NCBI RefSeq assembly: GCF_004364175.1
Contig: NZ_SNZW01000014.1
Span: 1 to 64,000 of the forward strand
Length of the DNA stretch: 64,000 nt
Direction: 5' to 3'
Source: Maribacter caenipelagi
Lineage (GTDB): Bacteria > Bacteroidota > Bacteroidia > Flavobacteriales > Flavobacteriaceae
Both the position numbers and the translations under genes were made by a program. This document shows, piece after piece, positions 33,771-43,082 of this stretch; within the stretch, counting starts at the first letter, position 1; every line of letters starts with the position of its first letter. The notes under the pieces are model-generated. The model ran no database searches. It was not told the DNA's origin and saw only the letters and a program-made list of their open reading frames with translations.

Positions 33771-35981
33771 ATGAAAAATCGCTTATTTACCCTCATTATA
33801 TTACTTACCGTAGTCTTTTATGCCATTGCCGGCTATCACTTTCTTACCGGTTGGCACCCTTTGGTCATGATGTTCATAGCCATTACCATAGGTTTATGTA
33901 TAAATTCATTAATCTACGTGTTTCTTAATATTATCGGTAAAGGCTCAAAAAATATACCGATGAAAACCGTAACTGCAATTCTAGGTGGTATCATCGTTTT
34001 CATTATTTTAAAATATATTGGTTTCGGGTGGCCTGTACTTTTCTATTCGGCTATTGCCGTTATTGGTATCCTGCTTTGTATTTCGATTTATCTATTTCAA
34101 ATAAAAAGAACAGCACTTTCAAGTATATTTCTCGTGCTCATGTTAATTGGTGCGGGTTATATGCTGTTCGTTTTAGCGGGTTCTGGTTCCGACCCTTATG
34201 ATAAAGAAATTCCCTTGGCATTTTCTAATGATAATGGGTTTCCCCCTACTGAGGTATTATTTGATAACCCGGCAGCATCTGGTGATTTTTCAATAAATAC
34301 ATTTACATATGGTAGCGGTACAGATGAACAAAGAACGGAATTCTCAAGGGGAGTCAAGTACAAAACCAATACGGTTGATGGTACTTGGCTGATACCAGAT
34401 TGGACAGGTAAAAAGAAAAAATGGCGTGAGCGCTATTGGGGATTTGGGTCAGATAATTTTCCGCTTAACGGCAGAGTGTATATGCCCCAAGGTGAAGGAC
34501 CATTTCCTCTAACCCTAATTGTTCATGGCAATCATAATATGATCGATTATTCTGATGATGGTTATGGCTATTTGGGAAGTTTATTGGCGAGTAGGGGAAT
34601 AATTGCTGTTTCGGTTGACGAGAATTTTTTAAACGGACATTGGTCGGGTGATTTTAGGGGTAAAGAAATGCCGGCTCGAGCTTGGTTGCTATTAAAACAC
34701 TTGGAGCTATGGAGAAACTGGAATAATGAAGAAGGTCACGAACTTGAACATAAAGTGGATATGGATAATATTATGTTCGTTGGGCATTCTCGTGGTGGAG
34801 AGGCGGTTTCTATTGCCGCAGCATTTAATCCGTTACCTTATTTTCCTGATCAAGCAAAAGAGAAATTCGATTTCAATTTCAATATTAAAGGGGTGGTGGC
34901 ATTGGCACCTACTGATTATAGATATGACCGTAAAATAGTATTGAACAATATTAATTTTTTAAGTATACAGGGTTCTTATGATGCTGACGAGGTTAGTTTT
35001 TGGGGGATGCGCCCTTACCGTCGTTTAGAATACACGGATAGCATTTCTAGATTTAAATCGGGTGTTTATATTCACCACGCCAATCACGGACAGTTTAATT
35101 CAACTTGGGGAAATTCAGATTTTGGTGCTCCCTCAAAATGGCTGTTGAATTTAAATCCGTTATTAAAAGAAGAACAACAGCAAGAAGCCGCCAAGGTTTT
35201 TATAAGCGCCTTTGCCGAAGCTACTTTAAAAAACAATCAAGAATATCGTGGGCTATTCAAGAATGTTTCGGTTGCCAAACAATGGTTACCTGTAGAACAT
35301 TATTTAACTTCTTATGAATCGTCTAATCATAAGACTATTGCAAATTTTGAGGAAGATATAGATATTACTACGGCAAAAGATAGCACCATAATAAAAGGTG
35401 TTAATCTTGCCCTTTGGAAGGAACAAAATCTACCGACTCGCGATGAGGGCAGTCAAGAAAACAATGCTGTGATTTTGGGATGGGATTATAAAAATGATAC
35501 AAGTTCTTCGGATAAAGCAATGTATGAATTACGGCTTTCAACGGATGATTCTATTGCCATTACAACAAATTCAACTTTGCAATTTACCTTGGGTGCAGGA
35601 AATCATGAGTGGTTAGATATCAATTTAACCGAAAAACAAAAGGAAGCAAAAAATGAAGATGATAAACGGGAAGTTCCGCAGTTGGATTTCACCATACAAC
35701 TTACTGATGCATCAGGACAAACCTCTGCACTAAAAGTTAGTGATATCAAGGGAATACCAAAACCATTAAAAACCAGGTTCACCAAATTCGCTTTTTTAGA
35801 TAAAGAAATGATTGGTGAAGATTGGGAAGTACAACTACAGACTTATCATTTGCCATTAGAGAAATTCACTTCTATAAATCCTGAGTTAAATCTAGAAGAG
35901 GTAAGTAACATCACATTCATTTTTGACCAAACAGATTATGGGGTGATGGTCCTTGATGAAATCGGGGTTTCAGGAAGTTAG
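33771..35981 (+). CDS. Membrane-anchored alpha/beta hydrolase
   Basis: From ATG at 33771 the protein has 736 residues; an in-frame GTG ten codons upstream is possible. Four or five membrane helices fill residues 1-135. An alpha/beta hydrolase domain follows with oxyanion segment LIVHGNHNM and nucleophile elbow FVGHSRGGEAVS (Ser). The Asp is uncertain and the His is probably in IHHANHGQFN. The C-terminal 200 residues are beta-rich. It resembles large chlorophyllase/lipase-like membrane hydrolases of Bacteroidota. The substrate is unknown; the active site should face the periplasm. Confidence 0.78.
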   Translation: MKNRLFTLIILLTVVFYAIAGYHFLTGWHPLVMMFIAITIGLCINSLIYVFLNIIGKGSKNIPMKTVTAILGGIIVFIILKYIGFGWPVLFYSAIAVIGILLCISIYLFQIKRTALSSIFLVLMLIGAGYMLFVLAGSGSDPYDKEIPLAFSNDNGFPPTEVLFDNPAASGDFSINTFTYGSGTDEQRTEFSRGVKYKTNTVDGTWLIPDWTGKKKKWRERYWGFGSDNFPLNGRVYMPQGEGPFPLTLIVHGNHNMIDYSDDGYGYLGSLLASRGIIAVSVDENFLNGHWSGDFRGKEMPARAWLLLKHLELWRNWNNEEGHELEHKVDMDNIMFVGHSRGGEAVSIAAAFNPLPYFPDQAKEKFDFNFNIKGVVALAPTDYRYDRKIVLNNINFLSIQGSYDADEVSFWGMRPYRRLEYTDSISRFKSGVYIHHANHGQFNSTWGNSDFGAPSKWLLNLNPLLKEEQQQEAAKVFISAFAEATLKNNQEYRGLFKNVSVAKQWLPVEHYLTSYESSNHKTIANFEEDIDITTAKDSTIIKGVNLALWKEQNLPTRDEGSQENNAVILGWDYKNDTSSSDKAMYELRLSTDDSIAITTNSTLQFTLGAGNHEWLDINLTEKQKEAKNEDDKREVPQLDFTIQLTDASGQTSALKVSDIKGIPKPLKTRFTKFAFLDKEMIGEDWEVQLQTYHLPLEKFTSINPELNLEEVSNITFIFDQTDYGVMVLDEIGVSGS

Positions 35982-36438
35982 TTGTTGGTTGTCGGTTGTT
36001 GGTCATAGCGAGTGGAAAGTGGCTATCTGTTTCTTCGGGACACACCTACATACTATCTAATGAATGGTAAGTTCGAGTGAATTTCGAGGTACGAGAAATT
36101 AGTATCGAGAAATTAGTATCGAGAACGTTTGTTACACAAAAGGGTTATCGATACCTGCCCGCCGGCAGGCAGGCAACTTTTTGGTTTTCGCTATGCTACA
36201 ACTAAAAAGCCGCTCGAACTGACAGAGGTACTAAAAATATACTTAATTACAATGATTCGGCAGATTGCCACGTCGCGAAAAGCTCCTCGCAAAAACGTTT
36301 ATCAATTTGAATCTGCCAATTTAATCTGCCAACTGATACTGTAAACTGTTACTGATAGCTGAGAACTGAAACTGCCTACTGAAAACTTTATATAGTTTTA
36401 ATTATTACGTAATTTCGAGCAGTCAAAAGTCGATACTT
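35982..36438. repeat. Repeat-filled intergenic region
   Basis: Holds GTTGTTGGTTGTCGGTTG just after the hydrolase stop, a tandem 14-bp repeat GAGAAATTAGTATC (36093-36120) and the palindrome CCTGCCCGCCGGCAGGCAGG (36154-36173). A half copy of the GTCATTGCGAG-type palindrome (36258-36297) and a TACTGATAGCTGAGAACTG-type run (36335-36390) follow. No gene is seen. Confidence 0.75.
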
Positions 36439-38283
36439 ATGGAGGTTACTAAAATGAAGGAGTTTATTAAAGAAGTCATTAAAAATATGCCATCGGATTG
36501 GCTGAACCTAACAACCCATCGATTAGATATTTACAATGAAGAATTAGCTAAAGTTCAATTTTTAGGCCAGTTCGAAAACTTAGCAAATGATAACATTTCA
36601 GATACTTCCGCTCTAAGTGAATTACCTACTGCTTACGACTATATCAGGTTAGGTCATCCGCTGTCATGTATTTTAGAATGGGCAATTGCCAATATCAATA
36701 CCATATCACCAGACGAGGTCATTAGTTTTTTGTCAAAGACAGCTCCTATTTTATCCATCCTAAGAACAAATTTATTAACTCATAAAAACACGCTGATTGC
36801 TTACACTGGAGAACTACCTAGTTCTTTTGATGCTGAAATATTACGCACAGTATATGGCTATACTTTCGAGTTGCAACAAGTGGATCATCCATCGAATATT
36901 TTAGACTTTGACGGTTCTACCATTTTTGTATCGCATCAAGATAAGTTTTCGGCTGAAAAGGTAATTTCAAATATTGATTTTTATATCAACATACACTCCG
37001 GTCTTGGTAGTGTTCTATTGGTTAACGGAGCCGATAATAAAGATTTTATATCCGACATTCAGCATTTCAGAAGAAGAGAGACCGTAGCAATGACACCAGC
37101 AAATTGTCTTAATGCGCTAAAGTCTTTTATTAACCAACCAATAGCCGATAACAAAAAAACAAACTCAGCTGAGAACAAGTCTCAGGTAATAGATTTAATA
37201 AGGGAAGTTAGTGGTACAATTACCACGCCACTGGTTGCATCAAGCGGACTATCGGTGCAGTATGCAATTATGATGGGATTGGTACATTATGCCGCTGAAA
37301 ACTATAAGGGCAAGGAAATTAAAATTGTTGTTCCGCCAAATTGTTATGGTGGTACCAATGATCAGGCTAGGCGTGTCGCCGCTTGTAACGATGCTATCGA
37401 AATTGTTGATTTACCGGTTGATGGCGACAACGATATGGTGCAAAGTATCGATAAGGTTTTAGAGCAAATCGCTAAAGAGGATGCCATACCGTATATTATT
37501 GCAGAAATACCTACAAATCCGAGGGTAGAAGTTCCTGATCTTAAAAAATTAAGGGCTGTTTTAAGTGCCAAACGAAATACTAGTAATGGTGACGATGCTA
37601 TCGAGCCTGTATTTATTCTAGATCAAACGTTTTGCCCAAATGTTCACTTTTTAGGGGATGACGATATTCTTTCATCCGTTAGAACAATATCATTTTCTAG
37701 TGGTTCAAAATTCCCTAGTGGTGGCAAATGTACTGCAGGCTATTGCATAGCAAATAAAAAAGGAGATACCTTAATGGATAAAATAGCATTGCACTTAGAG
37801 CTTTGCGATAATGAGGCTACAGACCTGCAATATGAAATTCTTGCGCAACAAATGCCTTCCATGAAAAAGCGAATTCAAGATGCATATGCAAATACGCGTG
37901 AATTTGTAGCGTTCATTTCAGAAACGCTACCCACCGCTAAAATTAATTTTGTATCGGAAAAATTGGCTAAAGAAGGGTTTACGCCGTCTGTTTTTTCATT
38001 AGATCTGCCTGCCAAAGGAGATACTGCTGAAGAACGTGAAGCCTACAAACGCGAACTAAACCATAGGTTGATACATCTTATGATCACCGAAATTCCTGAA
38101 GAGAGTAAATACTGTGTTAGTTACGGACAGTTAAAGGGTTGTTATTGGACGATACCTGCAACATCGACCCAAGGCACCACAAAAGAGGACGACAAGGATT
38201 ATATAGCACGTGTTTCTCTTTCTCCGAATATGGATGTCGAACGCCACAAAGAAGTCTTTACGAAATTTGTTGAAAGTATGTAA
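36439..38283 (+). CDS. PLP-dependent Cys/Met metabolism enzyme with N-terminal extension
   Basis: The 614-residue protein has about 260 N-terminal residues of unassigned fold, then a fold-type I PLP domain of the cystathionine gamma-lyase/gamma-synthase group: TPLVASSGLSVQYAIMMGL, PPNCYGGTNDQARR, Asp in VFILDQTFCPN and the likely PLP lysine 424 in SFSSGSKFPSGGK. Normal family members are near 400 residues, so the extension is notable. It faces a cystathionine-beta-synthase-like gene ending 16 bases away. Together they would make a transsulfuration route between homocysteine and cysteine. The direction is not determined. Confidence 0.8.
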   Translation: MEVTKMKEFIKEVIKNMPSDWLNLTTHRLDIYNEELAKVQFLGQFENLANDNISDTSALSELPTAYDYIRLGHPLSCILEWAIANINTISPDEVISFLSKTAPILSILRTNLLTHKNTLIAYTGELPSSFDAEILRTVYGYTFELQQVDHPSNILDFDGSTIFVSHQDKFSAEKVISNIDFYINIHSGLGSVLLVNGADNKDFISDIQHFRRRETVAMTPANCLNALKSFINQPIADNKKTNSAENKSQVIDLIREVSGTITTPLVASSGLSVQYAIMMGLVHYAAENYKGKEIKIVVPPNCYGGTNDQARRVAACNDAIEIVDLPVDGDNDMVQSIDKVLEQIAKEDAIPYIIAEIPTNPRVEVPDLKKLRAVLSAKRNTSNGDDAIEPVFILDQTFCPNVHFLGDDDILSSVRTISFSSGSKFPSGGKCTAGYCIANKKGDTLMDKIALHLELCDNEATDLQYEILAQQMPSMKKRIQDAYANTREFVAFISETLPTAKINFVSEKLAKEGFTPSVFSLDLPAKGDTAEEREAYKRELNHRLIHLMITEIPEESKYCVSYGQLKGCYWTIPATSTQGTTKEDDKDYIARVSLSPNMDVERHKEVFTKFVESM

Positions 38284-38299
38284 ATAAGGTAGTGGTGGA

Positions 38300-39280
38300 T
38301 TAATCAATATAACCTTGCTCGCGCATCCACTCATCATTGAACATTTTACCAACATATCTACTGCCGTGGTCATGGAACAATACGACTACCACATCATCTT
38401 TTGTAAAGTGCTCTTGTAACTGCAATACTCCTTTTATAGCCGAACCGGCGGAGTTACCCAAAAACATTCCTTCTTCTTTTGCCAGTCGTTGTGTATACAC
38501 CGCGCCGTCTTTATCGGTTACTTTGGTGAATCCGTCAATGATGCTGAAATCTACATTTTTTGGTAAAATATCTTCACCGATTCCTTCGGTCACGTAGGGA
38601 TAGATTTCCTTTTCATCAAAGATTCCCGTTTCGTGGTATTTTTTGAATACGCTGCCGTAAGTATCAATTCCCCAAATTTTAATATCAGGATTTTGCTCTT
38701 TTAAGTACTTGCCCACGCCAGATATGGTTCCGCCAGTTCCCACACCAACTACAAAGTGTGTAATCTTTCCTTCTGTTTGTTTCCATATTTCCGGTCCGGT
38801 ACTTTGGTAATGTGCAATGGCATTACTTGGGTTGTCATATTGGTTAACATACCAGCTATTCGTTGTTTCTTGCGCTAATCTTTTAGAAACCGAATAATAT
38901 GATCTTGGATCATCTGGTTCTACCGCAGTTGGGCAAACCACAACTTCTGCACCTACAGCATGTAGAATATCACACTTTTCTTTTGACTGTTTATCCGCTA
39001 ATACAAAAATACATTTGTAGCCTTTTACGATGGCCGCTAATGCCAATCCCATTCCGGTATTCCCAGAAGTTCCTTCAATAATTGTTCCGCCTGGTTGTAA
39101 TCTTCCATCCGCTTCGGCATCTTCGATCATCTTTAAGGCCATACGATCTTTAACCGAGTTTCCCGGATTAAAGGTCTCGTATTTAGCTAATACTAAACAA
39201 GGTAACTCTTTTGTAAGTTTGTTTATTTTTACAAGCGGAGTGTTACCAATTGTTCCAAGTATATTTTCTGCGTATTCCAT
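38300..39280 (-). CDS. Cystathionine beta-synthase-like PLP enzyme
   Basis: The 326-residue protein is a fold-type II PLP enzyme: GNTPLV, the PLP lysine in NPGNSVKDRMALKM, EGTSGNTGMGLALA and VGVGTGGTISGVGKYL. The segment AVEPDDPRSYYSV and the spacing that follows are closer to the catalytic core of cystathionine beta-synthase than to CysK or CysM. It has no C-terminal CBS domain pair, so no AdoMet control is expected. It probably condenses serine or O-acetylserine with homocysteine. A TTG-N20-TACTTTTG promoter lies just upstream. Confidence 0.85.
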   Translation of the reverse strand: MEYAENILGTIGNTPLVKINKLTKELPCLVLAKYETFNPGNSVKDRMALKMIEDAEADGRLQPGGTIIEGTSGNTGMGLALAAIVKGYKCIFVLADKQSKEKCDILHAVGAEVVVCPTAVEPDDPRSYYSVSKRLAQETTNSWYVNQYDNPSNAIAHYQSTGPEIWKQTEGKITHFVVGVGTGGTISGVGKYLKEQNPDIKIWGIDTYGSVFKKYHETGIFDEKEIYPYVTEGIGEDILPKNVDFSIIDGFTKVTDKDGAVYTQRLAKEEGMFLGNSAGSAIKGVLQLQEHFTKDDVVVVLFHDHGSRYVGKMFNDEWMREQGYID

Positions 39281-39299
39281 AGCTGATTTTAAAGTCCCT

Positions 39300-39330
39300 C
39301 AAAAGTATAAAACTAGATTGATTCTAGCAA
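39300..39330 (-). promoter_or_regulatory. Bacteroidota-type promoter for the CBS-like gene
   Basis: On the minus strand TTG (39330-39328), a 20-base spacer, then TACTTTTG (39307-39300). It fits the TTG / TAnnTTTG consensus exactly and sits 20 bases before the start codon. Confidence 0.7.
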
Positions 39331-39424
39331 TATTGTTGCAGATACATCAATAATTGATTTGGATTGCGCAATAGTGGGTAAAGCTGAGTTATTCGATGTC
39401 AGTTGCTAGTTTTTGATATAAGTA

Positions 39425-39570
39425 ATTTAAATATATAATGGTTCGAGCGAAGCGAAAATAAATACTAAAAACTGATACTAAAAACAAATACTGAAAACTG
39501 CCCACAGAACACTGATACTGAATACTGAAAACTGTTACTGCCAACTGACCACTGAGAACTCCCAATTAAA
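39425..39570. repeat. ACTGATACTGAAAACTG-type degenerate repeats
   Basis: A run of imperfect 7-10 base units such as ACTGATACTG, TACTGAAAACTG and CCAACTGACC fills most of the 358 bases between the CBS-like gene and the glycosyltransferase. It is the same family as at 3165-3255 and 36335-36390. It ends about 30 bases before the predicted glycosyltransferase promoter. Confidence 0.75.
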
Positions 39571-39573
39571 TAC

Positions 39574-39604
39574 TTGCCCACCGTAAAACGATTCATTTAC
39601 TTTG
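39574..39604 (+). promoter_or_regulatory. Probable promoter for the glycosyltransferase gene
   Basis: TTG at 39574-39576, a 20-base spacer, and TTACTTTG at 39597-39604, one base off the TAnnTTTG consensus. It predicts a transcript starting near 39610, about 30 bases before the ACG at 39639. Confidence 0.45.
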
Positions 39605-39638
39605 TACCAACAATAGATAACAGACAACTATCAACAAC

Positions 39639-40868
39639 ACGAAAACACTTCTCGTAATCGCCTTGGTATGGCCCGAACCTGCTTCTACAGCTGCGGGAGT
39701 GCGGATGATGCAATTATTGGATGTTTTCAAAAAGCAGGGATATGCGATTACCATTGCTTCGGCGGCCTCGAAGTCGGAGTTTTCGTTTGATTTCTCTTCA
39801 TTGGGATTCCATACTGCGGATATTAAAATGAACGATAGCTCTTTCGATGTTTTCGTGAAAGAACTGAACCCAAATGTGGTGCTGTTCGATCGCTTTTTGA
39901 CCGAAGAACAGTTTGGGTGGCGATTCGCTGAAAATTGCCCAGATGCCTTACGAATTTTAGATACCGAAGATTTGCATAGCCTACGCCATGTACGGGAGCA
40001 GTGTTTTAAAAAGAATGTTCCATTTACTACAGAGGCGTGGCTGGCAGATGACAAAACCAAACGAGAAATTGCCAGTATCTATCGTTGTGATCTTTGCCTA
40101 ATTATCTCTAGCTATGAGTTGCAATTATTGACCGATGTTGTCAAAATAGACGAAAGTCTATTATTGTTACTTCCTTTTATGGTTGATGAAATTAGGGAAG
40201 AATCCAATTGGAAAACATTTGAAGAAAGAACCGATTTTATCTTCATAGGCGGTGGAAAACATGCGCCCAATATTGATGCCGTTAAGTGCTTAAAAACGAT
40301 TATATGGCCGCTCATTAAAAAAGAACTGCCAGATGCCAAATTACATATTTACGGAGCCTACTTACCACAGCAATTGTTAGAAATGAATAGCCCAGCAACG
40401 AGATTTCTAGTACACGGCAGAACGGAAAGTGTAGATGAAGTGATGCGTACCGCAAAAGTCTGTTTGGCACCCTTGCGCTTTGGTGCGGGTATAAAAGGTA
40501 AATTGATTGCCGCCATGCAAAATGGTACACCAAGCGTTACCACAACTATCGGCGCAGAAGGGATGCACGGTATTTTAGACTGGAACGGCGCTATAAAAAA
40601 TGACCCTGCCGAATTTGCAGCAGCAGCGATTCAATTATATACTACAAAGCAAAATTGGCAAACCGCACAAGAACAAGGTAAAACTTTGGTCAATACCTTA
40701 TATGCCAAAACCAATTTGGAACAGGTGTTTCTAGAAAATATAATAGAGCTGCAACAATCAATTGCTACTCATAGAACACAAAACTTTACCGGTGCTTTGT
40801 TGCAACACCAAACCATGACGGCAACAAAATTTATGAGTAAATGGATTGAGGAGAAGAATAGAGGGTAG
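39639..40868 (+). CDS. GT4-like glycosyltransferase with apparent ACG start
   Basis: The protein has a GT-B fold of the glycosyltransferase family 4/1 type. The C-terminal half holds FIGGGKHAPNIDAVK, KLHIYGAYLP, VHGRTESVDEVM and LRFGAGIKGKLIAAMQNGTP. A TTG at 39663 would give 401 residues but cuts off the first beta strand. Eight codons upstream, ACG AAA ACA CTT CTC GTA encodes the expected (M)KTLLVIA strand, so ACG at 39639 appears to stand where ATG should be, giving 409 residues. No ATG exists upstream before the in-frame TAA near 39618. Its last 220 bp recur twice downstream with different cargo between. Confidence 0.8.
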   Translation, partial: TKTLLVIALVWPEPASTAAGVRMMQLLDVFKKQGYAITIASAASKSEFSFDFSSLGFHTADIKMNDSSFDVFVKELNPNVVLFDRFLTEEQFGWRFAENCPDALRILDTEDLHSLRHVREQCFKKNVPFTTEAWLADDKTKREIASIYRCDLCLIISSYELQLLTDVVKIDESLLLLLPFMVDEIREESNWKTFEERTDFIFIGGGKHAPNIDAVKCLKTIIWPLIKKELPDAKLHIYGAYLPQQLLEMNSPATRFLVHGRTESVDEVMRTAKVCLAPLRFGAGIKGKLIAAMQNGTPSVTTTIGAEGMHGILDWNGAIKNDPAEFAAAAIQLYTTKQNWQTAQEQGKTLVNTLYAKTNLEQVFLENIIELQQSIATHRTQNFTGALLQHQTMTATKFMSKWIEEKNRG

Positions 40869-40937
40869 ATTGGTGGTCTAGATATTGATGAGTATATGAA
40901 TTGTATTGTGGTACTAGCTATGATTTCATATGCAGTG

Positions 40938-42026
40938 TTAGTAGCTTTTTTTATTCAATTCGTTATTAAAGAATTCTATTGTCATAGTGGAAACTTCTTT
41001 GTGTATTTCATCTCTATTAACAGACTTATCGTCTTTAAAAACAATGGGAGCATTTCTTTTAAGACTATTTTTTGCTTCGTTCATAAAAATGTAATGCCCT
41101 ACTTTTCCTCTCAATTCTATGTATTTTGAGCCATCTAATAATTTACTATAATGTTTAGCATTGGTATTGACAGGTGTCCGTTCATCATTTTGCGCACCAA
41201 TGATTAAAACTGTTTTATCAACTTTTTCAAATTGACTTTTTTCATTAAACCCTTGTCCAATAGCAGGAGCCATTGCTATAAACGCAGATATTCTATTGTC
41301 TTTAAGGTATCTATATTCTTTATTTCCCAATTCAATAATCTCGGGAGTAATAAGTTTTGAAACATCTCCCAATTCAGGTAATTGAAACTCCACCTTTCCT
41401 TCTTTGGTATTGGAAAATTCTTTTAGTAATTCATAATTCAACACGCCACCCGCTAGTGAAATTGTCGTGTAACCGCCCAATGAAAATCCTGCCATTCCGA
41501 TTCTTGTTGAGTCAATTATCGAACTAAATTCTGAAGTATTCAACAGATTGTCGAGTGCATAACTGATGTCTAATGGTCTGTCCCAAACTTTTACAAAATT
41601 CTCTGGAATTTTATTATCTAAGGTATTGCCATAATGGTCAACTGCAGCTACTATAAATCCGTTGGAAGCTAGTTCACAAGCAAGCCACATTTGGCTAATT
41701 CTATTTCCTCCTGTTCCGTGAGAGAGTAAAATCAAGGGAGATTTTTCTACAATAGGTTCTGCGTCTTTTGAAGTAGGAGGTAACTTAAAAGGGTATTCGG
41801 TTGTGACATTAAATTTAGTAGTGTCTTTTGTCGGATACCATATTTCGGTTTTTAAAGGTCTGTTTCTTAAAGAATCAAGAAATGTAAAATTGGTTTGACC
41901 AACTGCATATTTATGTGTTTGCAAATAATTTTGAAAACTTTGGTCTTTATAATTATCGTTATTGCAAGCTGTAAAAGGTAAGAAAACAAATAAAATGATT
42001 AGAAATGATAAAGTTCTTAAATACAT
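40938..42026 (-). CDS. PAF-acetylhydrolase-like lipoprotein hydrolase
   Basis: The 362-residue protein has an SpII signal (LFVFLPFTACNND). Its alpha/beta hydrolase domain shows LKTEIWYP, the oxyanion segment LILLSHGTGGNRISQ, and the nucleophile in RIGMAGFSLGGYT. Asp is in VLIIGAQNDERTP and His in GKVGHYIFM. This is the pattern of platelet-activating-factor acetylhydrolase/dienelactone-type esterases. It is 59 bases downstream of a Crp-type regulator on the same strand. Both form the cargo of slot 1 between the glycosyltransferase and its first duplicated 3' end. Substrate unknown. Confidence 0.82.
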   Translation of the reverse strand: MYLRTLSFLIILFVFLPFTACNNDNYKDQSFQNYLQTHKYAVGQTNFTFLDSLRNRPLKTEIWYPTKDTTKFNVTTEYPFKLPPTSKDAEPIVEKSPLILLSHGTGGNRISQMWLACELASNGFIVAAVDHYGNTLDNKIPENFVKVWDRPLDISYALDNLLNTSEFSSIIDSTRIGMAGFSLGGYTTISLAGGVLNYELLKEFSNTKEGKVEFQLPELGDVSKLITPEIIELGNKEYRYLKDNRISAFIAMAPAIGQGFNEKSQFEKVDKTVLIIGAQNDERTPVNTNAKHYSKLLDGSKYIELRGKVGHYIFMNEAKNSLKRNAPIVFKDDKSVNRDEIHKEVSTMTIEFFNNELNKKSY

Positions 42027-42085
42027 ATGATTTTTAATTTAAGTACAAAATTAGAACTCATCTAAGTAAATAAAATTGACAAAAA

Positions 42086-42667
42086 TCAAGAAGTCTCATT
42101 TTTTTTAGCTTTTAGTCTACTCAGTGTTTCTTGGGACATACCTAGGTAACTCGCTAGAACTTTATTAGGTAATCTTCTTAAAAGCTCAGGATGATTTATT
42201 TTAAAATCTTGATAAAGGTGTTTTCCGCTCATTGTTATTAATTTTTCAATTCGTTTCACACTATTTATATATGCTTTCTCAAGAATGTCGGTATAGAATA
42301 TTTTCCACTCAGGAAGCATATTATTAAGCTTTTTAAAATCTGTAAATGAAATATAGAATATTTCACTTGCCTCGATAGCCTGAAGGTATGAACTGGTATT
42401 TGTTTGTTCGATGAAACTAGGAAATATTGTAATGAAGTTGTTTTCAGTTTCAATTTGCCTTGTCCATTCTTGACCATCATCCCTAGTGCATACAACTCGT
42501 AAACATCCTTTTTTTATGAAAAATAAATGTTTACAAACTTTGTTTTGATGAATCAATATCTGATTCTTCCTAGTATGTATTTCCTTGAAACAAATTAATA
42601 CACTTTCTAATTTCTCATCAGAAAGTATTAATTTTTGATTTAGATGTTTCTTTAGATAGTCAGTCAT
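42086..42667 (-). CDS. Crp/Fnr-family transcriptional regulator
   Basis: The 193-residue protein has an N-terminal cyclic-nucleotide-binding-type domain (FKEIHTRKNQILIHQNKVC, then FFIKKGCLRVV) and a C-terminal helix-turn-helix with LPNKVLASYLGMSQETLSR. The cNMP phosphate-binding motif is not conserved, as is common in Bacteroidota members. It precedes the hydrolase gene and may regulate it. A GTTG-N4-TAAT junction lies 45 bases upstream of its ATG. Confidence 0.87.
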   Translation of the reverse strand: MTDYLKKHLNQKLILSDEKLESVLICFKEIHTRKNQILIHQNKVCKHLFFIKKGCLRVVCTRDDGQEWTRQIETENNFITIFPSFIEQTNTSSYLQAIEASEIFYISFTDFKKLNNMLPEWKIFYTDILEKAYINSVKRIEKLITMSGKHLYQDFKINHPELLRRLPNKVLASYLGMSQETLSRLKAKKNETS

Positions 42668-42711
42668 ATTACCTTAATCGTTAAAACGACTAATAATGAG
42701 TTTGTTTTACA

Positions 42712-42723
42712 ATTACCGCCAAC
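42712..42723 (-). other. Cassette-type junction GTTG-N4-TAAT (slot 1)
   Basis: On the minus strand GTTGGCGGTAAT, identical to the junction at 44294-44305 although the genes beyond differ. To the right, toward the duplicated glycosyltransferase end, lies GACGAGACCG and unmatched DNA. Confidence 0.55.
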
Positions 42724-42816
42724 GGTCTCGTCTCGTATGTTTGGTTTTCAGTTTGAAGATACTATAATTATAAAAATAAAGGAGAGTGATTAAGAGGTTG
42801 AGCTAGATACATTTTT

Positions 42817-43041
42817 AGCAATCTTGGCAAACGGCACAAAATCAAAGAAAAACTTTTGTAAATACCATGTATACATAACCAATTTAGAACAGGTATATCT
42901 AGAAAAGATAGCACAGCTACAACAATCAATTAATGCTCATAGAACACAAAACTTTACTGGTGCTTTGTTGCTCCACCAGACCATGACGGCTAACAAGTTT
43001 ATGAGTAAATGGATTGAGGAGAAGAATAGAGGGGTAATTGG
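42817..43041 (+). pseudogene. Duplicated 3' end of the glycosyltransferase gene (copy 2)
   Basis: Matches 40647-40878 and 44552-44782. It encodes a diverged version of the last 70 or so residues, e.g. LEQVYLEKIAQLQQSINAHR where the intact gene has LEQVFLENIIELQQSIATHR. A small deletion and substitutions disturb its first third, and an extra G abolishes the stop. There is no promoter or N-terminal part. Its left border AGCAATCTTGGCAAACGGC is identical to that of copy 3. Just left of it the minus strand still reads AKIAKNV, a trace of the TlpA-like 3' end. Confidence 0.85.
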
Positions 43042-43070
43042 TGGTTTAGTTATCGGTTTATACCGCAATA

Positions 43071-43082
43071 TTGGCGGTAGTT
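43071..43082. repeat. Terminal inverted repeat, left end of the M24 cassette
   Basis: TTGGCGGTAGTT here is inverted as AATTACCGCCAA at 44293-44304, with one mismatch in 12. The pair brackets the M24 peptidase gene exactly; the left repeat includes its stop codon. Confidence 0.55.
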
